Both the position numbers and the translations under genes were made by a program. Shown here one piece after another: positions 58,538-64,000 of a stretch of 64,000 bases of DNA. Within the stretch, counting starts at the first letter, position 1, and each line of letters begins with the position of its first letter. The stretch spans positions 14,452,027 through 14,516,026 of the forward strand of contig NC_087068.1 of assembly GCF_963678635.1 (NCBI RefSeq), given 5' to 3'. The notes under the pieces were generated by a model, which saw only the letters and a program-made list of their open reading frames with translations, was not told where the DNA came from and did no database searches. This stretch comes from Symsagittifera roscoffensis (Eukaryota > Xenacoelomorpha > Acoela > Convolutidae).

Positions 58538-61500
58538 TCAATTTAAGGAGTCTGTTGATGTAAAGTCGTCACATAGAAATGAAAAAAAAAAAAAATTTAT
58601 CACGATAAGAACTTTAAGAACCCTTAGCTGAGGGTTTTGTAAGGTTTTGCTAAGGCTTCGATTCAGTACTATTTAAGTTAACGCGTACGGTTTATCGGTT
58701 AAACTCAACGACGTTACGGCGAAACGGTAGTAGTAACGGTCGCGGCGGTATGCGGCCGAAAACGGGGCGAGCCGAGCAAATTTTTTAAAGTTTATCCAAC
58801 CACTGGAGGAAACCGAGGTAGGGATTCACTCAAAAAACTTGCTCGACACGATTGACGGTTTAAACGTTTGAACGAGCGAGACGAAAACGTTGTTTTCCGA
58901 TTTTGCTCTAAATTCGGGCAAAAAAAAAAAAAATTTTTTTGTCAGTGAAAGTTTTGGGAAAAGTTGGAATAACTTTTTTTTTTTTTTTCGAGAAATTTTT
59001 TTTTTTTGGAAAATTTTCTGAATTTTTTTTTTCACAAAATTTTTTGGGTTCGAGTAATAGGGTACTGGGTATGAACTAGGATTAGGTATCTAGTACGGTC
59101 TAAATTGGTTTGCAATTAACAACATCGTATGTAATTTTATAGCACTGATAATCAAAAAAGTAGTTTTTTTTGGTTAAAAAACTAGCACAAATTAGAGTCT
59201 AAAAGTTAGTTGAAAGCACAGGTTCGATCTTACAAGTTTTTTTGCAGGTTGTTCACCTGGCCTGAGTCCAAAAGTACACGAAGATTCCACAGAAAAACCA
59301 CTTTCCGCCTTGTGTGATGTCGGCCTTCTGGCTTGTCGGCTTTGTTTTGACTTGTGGTGCTTTCCCCGTTTTTGGCTTGAGGTCACACGAAATTGTGGAG
59401 GGCTCCTTGATTTGGAGAATGAGGTCGCTCAAAATTGTGCAGGGGTCGTTCCTTGCTTCAATTTGAGGTCGCACAAAATTGTGCAGGGGTCGTTCCTTGC
59501 TTCAATTTGAGGTCGGGCAAATCAATTTGAAATTCGGGCAAATCAATTTAAGGAGTCTGTTGATGTAAAGTCGTCACATAGAAATGAAAAAAAAAAAAAA
59601 TTTATCACGATAAGAACTTTAAGAACCCTTAGCTGAGGGTTTTGTAAGGTTTTGCTAAGGCTTCGATTCAGTACTATTTAAGTTAACGCGTACGGTTTAT
59701 CGGTTAAACTCAACGACGTTACGGCGAAACGGTAGTAGTAACGGTCGCGGCGGTATGCGGCCGAAAACGGGGCGAGCCGAGCAAATTTTTTAAAGTTTAT
59801 CCAACCACTGGAGGAAACCGAGGTAGGGATTCACTCAAAAAACTTGCTCGACACGATTGACGGTTTAAACGTTTGAACGAGCGAGACGAAAACGTTGTTT
59901 TCCGATTTTGCTCTAAATTCGGGCAAAAAAAAAAAAAAATTTTTTTGTCAGTGAAAGTTTTGGGAAAAGTTGGAATAACTTTTTTTTTTTTTTCGAGAAA
60001 TTTTTTTTTTTTTGAAAATTTTTGTTTATTTTTTTGCAAAAATTTTTTGGAAAATTTTCTGAATTTTTTTTTTTTCACAAAATTTTTTGGGTTCGAGTAA
60101 TAGGGTACTGGGTATGAACTAGGATTAGGTATCTAGTACGGTCTAAATTGGTTTGCAATTAACAACATCGTATGTAATTTTATAGCACTGATAATCAAAA
60201 AAGTAATTTTTTTTTGGTTAAAAAACTAGCACAAATTAGAGTCTAAAAGTTAGTTGAAAGCACAGGTTTGATCTTACAAGTTTTTTGCAGGTTGTTCACC
60301 TGGCCTGAGTCCAAAAGTACACGAAGATTCCACAGAAAAACCACTTTCCGCCTTGTGTGATGTCGGCCTTCTGGCTTGTCGGCTTTGTTTTGACTTGTGG
60401 TGCTTTCCCCGTTTTTGGCTTGAGGTCACACGAAATTGTGGAGGGCTCCTTGATTTGGAGAATGAGGTCGCTCAAAATTGTGCAGGGGTCGTTCCTTGCT
60501 TCAATTTGAGGTCGCACAAAATTGTGCAGGGGTCGTTCCTTGCTTCAATTTGAGGTCGGGCAAATCAATTTGAAATTCGGGCAAATCAATTTAAGGAGTC
60601 TGTTGATGTAAAGTCGTCACATAGAAATGAAAAAAAAAAAAAATTTATCACGATAAGAACTTTAAGAACCCTTAGCTGAGGGTTTTGTAAGGTTTTGCTA
60701 AGGCTTCGATTCAGTACTATTTAAGTTAACGCGTACGGTTTATCGGTTAAACTCAACGACGTTACGGCGAAACGGTAGTAGTAACGGTCGCGGCGGTATG
60801 CGGCCGAAAACGGGGCGAGCCGAGCAATTTTTTTAAAGTTTATCCAACCACTGGAGGAAACCGAGGTAGGGATTCACTCAAAAAACTTGCTCGACACGAT
60901 TGACGGTTTAAACGTTTGAACGAGCGAGACGAAAACGTTGTTTTCCGATTTTGCTCTAAATTCGGGCAAAAAAAAAAAAATTTTTTTGTCAGTGAAAGTT
61001 TTGGGAAAAGTTGGAATAACTTTTTTTTTTTTTTCGAGAAATTTTTTTTTTTTTGGAAAATTTTCTGAATTTTTTTTTTCACAAAATTTTTTGGGTTCGA
61101 GTAATAGGGTACTGGGTATGAACTAGGATTAGGTATCTAGTACGGTCTAAATTGGTTTGCAATTAACAACATCGTATGTAATTTTATAGCACTGATAATC
61201 AAAAAAGTAGTTTTTTTTTGGTTAAAAAACTAGCACAAATTAGAGTCTAAAAGTTAGTTGAAAGCACAGGTTCGATCTTACAAGTTTTTTGCAGGTTGTT
61301 CACCTGGCCTGAGTCCAAAAGTACACGAAGATTCCACAGAAAAACCACTTTCCGCCTTGTGTGATGTCGGCCTTCTGGCTTGTCGGCTTTGTTTTGACTT
61401 GTGGTGCTTTCCCCGTTTTTGGCTTGAGGTCACACGAAATTGTGGAGGGCTCCTTGATTTGGAGAATGAGGTCGCTCAAAATTGTGCAGGGGTCGTTCCT

Positions 61501-61620
61501 TGCTTCAATTTGAGGTCGCACAAAATTGTGCAGGGGTCGTTCCTTGCTTCAACTTGAGGTCGCACAAAATTGTGCAGGGGTCGTTCCTTGCTTCAATTTG
61601 AGGTCGCCTAAAATTGTGTT
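58538..61620 (-). repeat. Three tandem 1-kb repeats in the BEL leader
   Basis: The anchor aggagtctgttgatgtaaag starts at 58546, 59551 and 60594, so the units are 1,005 and 1,043 bp. Each holds a palindrome aacccttagctgagggtt, a CG-rich stretch (gttaacgcgtacgg to cggggcgagccgag), long A and T runs, and an end made of gaggtcgcacaaaattgtg minisatellite units. The units are nearly identical apart from homopolymer lengths and one 38-bp T-rich insertion in the second. Frames of 60-100 codons inside them repeat only because the DNA repeats. Confidence 0.95.
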
Positions 61621-61780
61621 CGAGCTGGGCCTTCTTTCAAAAATTCAAAAATTGAGGTCACACAAAAGTGTGCAGGGCTCCTTGCTTTGCAGATGGAGGT
61701 CTCACAAACTTGTGCAGGGGTCGTTCCTTGATTCAATTCGAGCTCGCATTAAATTGTGTTCGGGTCGGTCCTCAGTTGTG
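61430..61780 (-). repeat. Minisatellite of about 45 bp next to the BEL primer site
   Basis: About seven degenerate units containing gaggtcgcacaaaattgtg and cagggg(t/c)cgttccttgc. The left ones are identical and the right ones are diverged. Shorter runs of the same unit end each 1-kb repeat at 59395-59515 and 60435-60560. Confidence 0.85.
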
Positions 61781-61781
61781 T

Positions 61782-61801
61782 GTTCCCGAGTCGCGGCACC
61801 A
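61782..61801 (-). promoter_or_regulatory. Primer-binding site of the BEL element
   Basis: On the element strand TGGTGCCGCGACTCGGGAAC starts three bases after the 5' LTR end. TGG complements a tRNA 3'-CCA. I do not assign the tRNA. Confidence 0.75.
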
Positions 61802-61804
61802 AAA

Positions 61805-62252
61805 TATTCTGGCCTTTTTTATAACTTATAAAAACAGGAAACAGAATCGGTTTAATTCAAGAGAATCAATAAACGGCGAATTTAGTAATTTTTTATTGCA
61901 CGGAATTAGCAACAACATTACACGTATCAAGTTAAAAAGTGGGCTTGTTCATGCCCTGATTTGTGTGATTTTTGTGTTTTTTCACAATGAGTTCATACTT
62001 AGTTCACGCAGTTTAATTAACAGAAACTCAATTGCAAACCAATTTTGAACCGATTAAAATATTAGCATTTTATGTTCTGTCAGGTTCGGCTCAAATAGGT
62101 TTCTCAAATGAAACGACTTAGGTGAGAATCGAACCCACGCCAAACTCCCCGGAACGCACTATGTATACGCTGAGCTATATAGCTGATATTGATAAGCAAC
62201 TATACTGGCTTTATACTATACTTTCATACTTTAATGCTATGTAGCATTAACA
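61805..62252 (-). repeat. 5' LTR of BEL element (448 bp)
   Basis: Partner of 50883-51331, with about five substitutions and a one-base deletion. It carries the same tRNA-like block. Confidence 0.95.
62122..62183 (-). promoter_or_regulatory. tRNA-like block with Pol III A and B boxes in the 5' LTR
   Basis: Same arrangement as in the 3' LTR: an A-box-like sequence at 62177-62168, a B-box match next to 62135, and the same T stem. Two of the LTR differences fall between the boxes, while both boxes are unchanged. Confidence 0.6.
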
Positions 62253-62257
62253 GATAG
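62253..62257. repeat. Target-site duplication GATAG (right of BEL element)
   Basis: Matches 50878-50882. Confidence 0.9.
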
Positions 62258-63036
62258 CGTTGCCAAACAAAGTGAAATACTTGCCATGAGAAAACACATA
62301 GCGTCAGCGAGCGGCGCTCTGAACTAGATTTCAGGCCACATGCTGACAACTGACTAGGCTTGATGTAGTACTAAAAATCCTTATGTAGATTATGGTTCTT
62401 GGTTTGGTTCTTTATCCTGAAACTTCGTCTACCAATCAAAAAAGATCACTAGCAAAGCAATTTGAGAAAAATGAGCGGGCAAGTATTAAAAAAAACACTC
62501 AAATGGCCAGAAAGATATTGTTGAAAATTCTACTGATTTCTGAAGAGAGTCATATAATTTTTTTTGAAGCAAGAAGATTGTACACTTATATGTATTACTC
62601 AAGAAGCTATTGAGAAACTGATGAGCAGATTGTATGATCGAAGTAACATCCCGTACAGAAATAAAATAAAAATACAGATATACCCAGGGTTAATCCATTT
62701 GTTGTGAGATTGCATATCTGTCCTGAACTGTATCAGACATGTTCAGACCTGGAAGATACAACAATTTTAACGTTACGGAAAAAAAATACAGATATGCCCA
62801 GGTTGAATCCATTTGTTGTGAGATTGCATATTTGTCCTGAACTGCATCAGACATGATCAGATCTGAAGTTTCTTTTTTTTTGAAATTTTCGAATGAGTTC
62901 TGAACTTTTGTCATGTGTCTTGTTTTTACTCATTGAAAATAGTTATTTTAACAAATAACACTAAAACTCGTTTAAAATCACGTCCTTATTTGGATCTAGT
63001 ATTTTCTCGAGGGGGACTTCTCAAGGGACATTTTAG
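62258..63036. other. No gene; short tandem duplication inside
   Basis: 62665-62760 and 62775-62870 are two diverged copies of about 95 bp, sharing aatccatttgttgtgagatt and a tcagacatg stretch. The rest is AT-rich and ends at a candidate splice acceptor. Confidence 0.55.
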
Positions 63037-63368
63037 TCGACCGTCGTTCCTCGTCTAACAATCCTCGGCCGAACAGTTACCACCAGCACAGCGGAATGCA
63101 AATCATGCCTTCCAACGAAGTAATGTCACCGGCAACTTTCCGAAGACAGTCGGCCGCATTCCCCAACTCGATGCCCAGTCCGGCCTTCAATCGCGGCGCC
63201 CGAAACCTACTGACTTCAAACCCCTACGCTATTTTCTGTTATAATAACAAATTAGACAAATTAATAACAGCTGTTAAGACGACAACCGTTTTCGTTGGGA
63301 GTTTAGGACTACGCTTCATAACAATTTTTTTAATTGTATTTCTGCGAATTAGTATTCGCTCGAAATGA
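63037..63368 (+). CDS. Candidate host exon: hydrophilic, cytoplasmic-tail-like
   Basis: After the acceptor acattttag at 63036, a frame entered with one borrowed base reads D-R-R-S-S-S-N-N-P-R-P-N, then a Ser/Pro/Asn/Arg/Met-rich stretch to about 63225. This part is GC-rich with codon use like real coding DNA. After that the sequence turns AT-rich, though the frame is open to TGA at 63366-63368, so the true exon end may be near 63225. The entry phase fits the donor proposed at 41294, which suggests the cytoplasmic tail of a membrane protein. The polypyrimidine tract is weak. Confidence 0.5.
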
Positions 63369-63934
63369 AACCGTTCAATATACATGTAGTAACTCTAATT
63401 TGTCGTCATAAGGACTGCACCAGGTCTGACCCATGTGTGCCCCAGGTCTGAATCAAGCCTTGAGCAGATCTGCTTTTGTGATGGAATCCATACCTGCCTC
63501 AGTCCTGATTCAGGCATGTCCATGTCCAAACGAAACATGCACCATGTCTGGACAAGATCTGAAATAGGCAAGATTTTACGATGCTCAGATCTGGTTTCCA
63601 AGTATTTGTAAGGTACGGGATTCTAAAATTGTCTTGAAAAACTATTGAAGTATATTGAACAAGGCAGTGATTATGCTACTCTTTAAATGCAACGGTATAC
63701 AAAAAAAACTGCTTACAACGGTTTACAAAAGTACAAAAAACTTGCCTAATTATAAGGGCTTCTTTGCGGTAGTTCTAGCTTATTGTGATCGAGAAAATCA
63801 ATCAGGCTGTATAAAGAAAAAAAAATTAACCTTGCTTAAGGATGACCAAATTGGAGTTTGAGTCAGAAATGAGTGAAATGTATTTGTGAGTGGGGGAAGG
63901 ATTCCATTATTTCGTCTAATCTTTTAATTTACAG
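63369..63934. other. No gene; degenerate agatctg/caggtctga repeats
   Basis: 63415-63600 contains many variants of caggtctga, agatctg and catgtctgg, resembling the motif near 62740 and 62855. The end is a T-rich tract and a splice acceptor. Confidence 0.5.
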
Positions 63935-63982
63935 CAGAAGAGTCAGATGAGCTTAGATAGCAACTTGAGCGAGATGTCCTGA
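63935..63982 (+). CDS. Candidate host terminal exon
   Basis: The acceptor ttttaatttacag is strong. In phase 0 the frame reads QKSQMSLDSNLSEMS and stops with TGA at 63980-63982. Another phase gives a shorter acidic end. It would suit the last exon of a receptor's cytoplasmic tail, but the donor of the preceding exon is not clear. Confidence 0.4.
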   Translation, partial: QKSQMSLDSNLSEMS

Positions 63983-64000
63983 CTGTAACGACTGCTAAGT

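Larger units (their letters stand above)
50883..62252 (-). mobile_element. Complete BEL/Pao LTR retrotransposon (11,370 bp)
   Basis: Both LTRs and both target duplications are present. On its own strand the order is: 5' LTR (62252-61805), primer site, three 1-kb tandem repeats, an extra ORF, gag, pol, 3' LTR (51331-50883). The LTRs differ by about five substitutions and one single-base indel in 448 bp, so the insertion is recent. The total is long for the group, mainly because of about 4.2 kb between the 5' LTR and gag. Confidence 0.95.

Noticed and set aside
59192-61557. Repeated 60-100 codon frames on both strands in the 1-kb BEL leader repeats
   Set aside because: They repeat with the DNA unit and run through low-complexity and minisatellite sequence.

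Overview
The window looks like AT-rich invertebrate metazoan nuclear DNA. It contains intron-split host exons with GT/AG borders, long gene-free stretches, and several families of eukaryotic retroelements. Nothing looks bacterial or viral. I cannot name the species from sequence alone.

Layout. 1-6308 holds the 5' end of an LTR retrotransposon on the minus strand: a candidate 5' LTR and primer site, a long leader with two small ORFs, and a gag-protease ORF open for 1,437 codons until it leaves the window at base 1. 8192-12805 is a recent tandem duplication of about 2.3 kb, each copy carrying a dead non-LTR reverse-transcriptase fragment. 13459-15116 holds five phase-consistent plus-strand exons of a host cell-surface protein: one fibronectin type III domain with a Ser-rich insertion, ending in a Ser-rich, weakly hydrophobic tail. 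Further candidate host exons lie at 41101 (transmembrane segment), 63037 and 63935 (cytoplasmic tails). Most of the window could therefore be introns of one plus-strand adhesion-type gene, but that link is inference.

21-42 kb is dominated by one repeat family with a unit of about 551 bp. It occurs as single dispersed copies (21061, 24776, inverted at 41673, fragments at 6418 and 42279) and as a 24-unit tandem array at 26683-40018 with a five-unit higher-order repeat. Both ends carry short hairpins, and the unit contains an inverted repeat, so it looks like a small non-autonomous transposon that became a satellite.

42600-47450 holds a minus-strand CR1-like non-LTR retrotransposon. Its ORF1 carries an SGNH/esterase-like domain. 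Its ORF2 carries endonuclease and reverse transcriptase, and a 2A-type ribosome-skipping motif (DIEVNPGP) lies behind an N-terminal hydrophobic stretch. ORF2 has two frameshifts.

50883-62252 is a complete, young BEL/Pao element on the minus strand (11,370 bp), with LTRs of 449 and 448 bp and a 5-bp target duplication GATAG on both sides. It is unusual in several ways: tRNA-like Pol III A and B boxes inside each LTR, about three 1-kb tandem repeats between the 5' LTR and the genes, an extra ORF ahead of gag, gag and pol in different frames, a pol stop codon inside the 3' LTR, and an Asp-to-Asn change at the first catalytic Asp of the reverse transcriptase.
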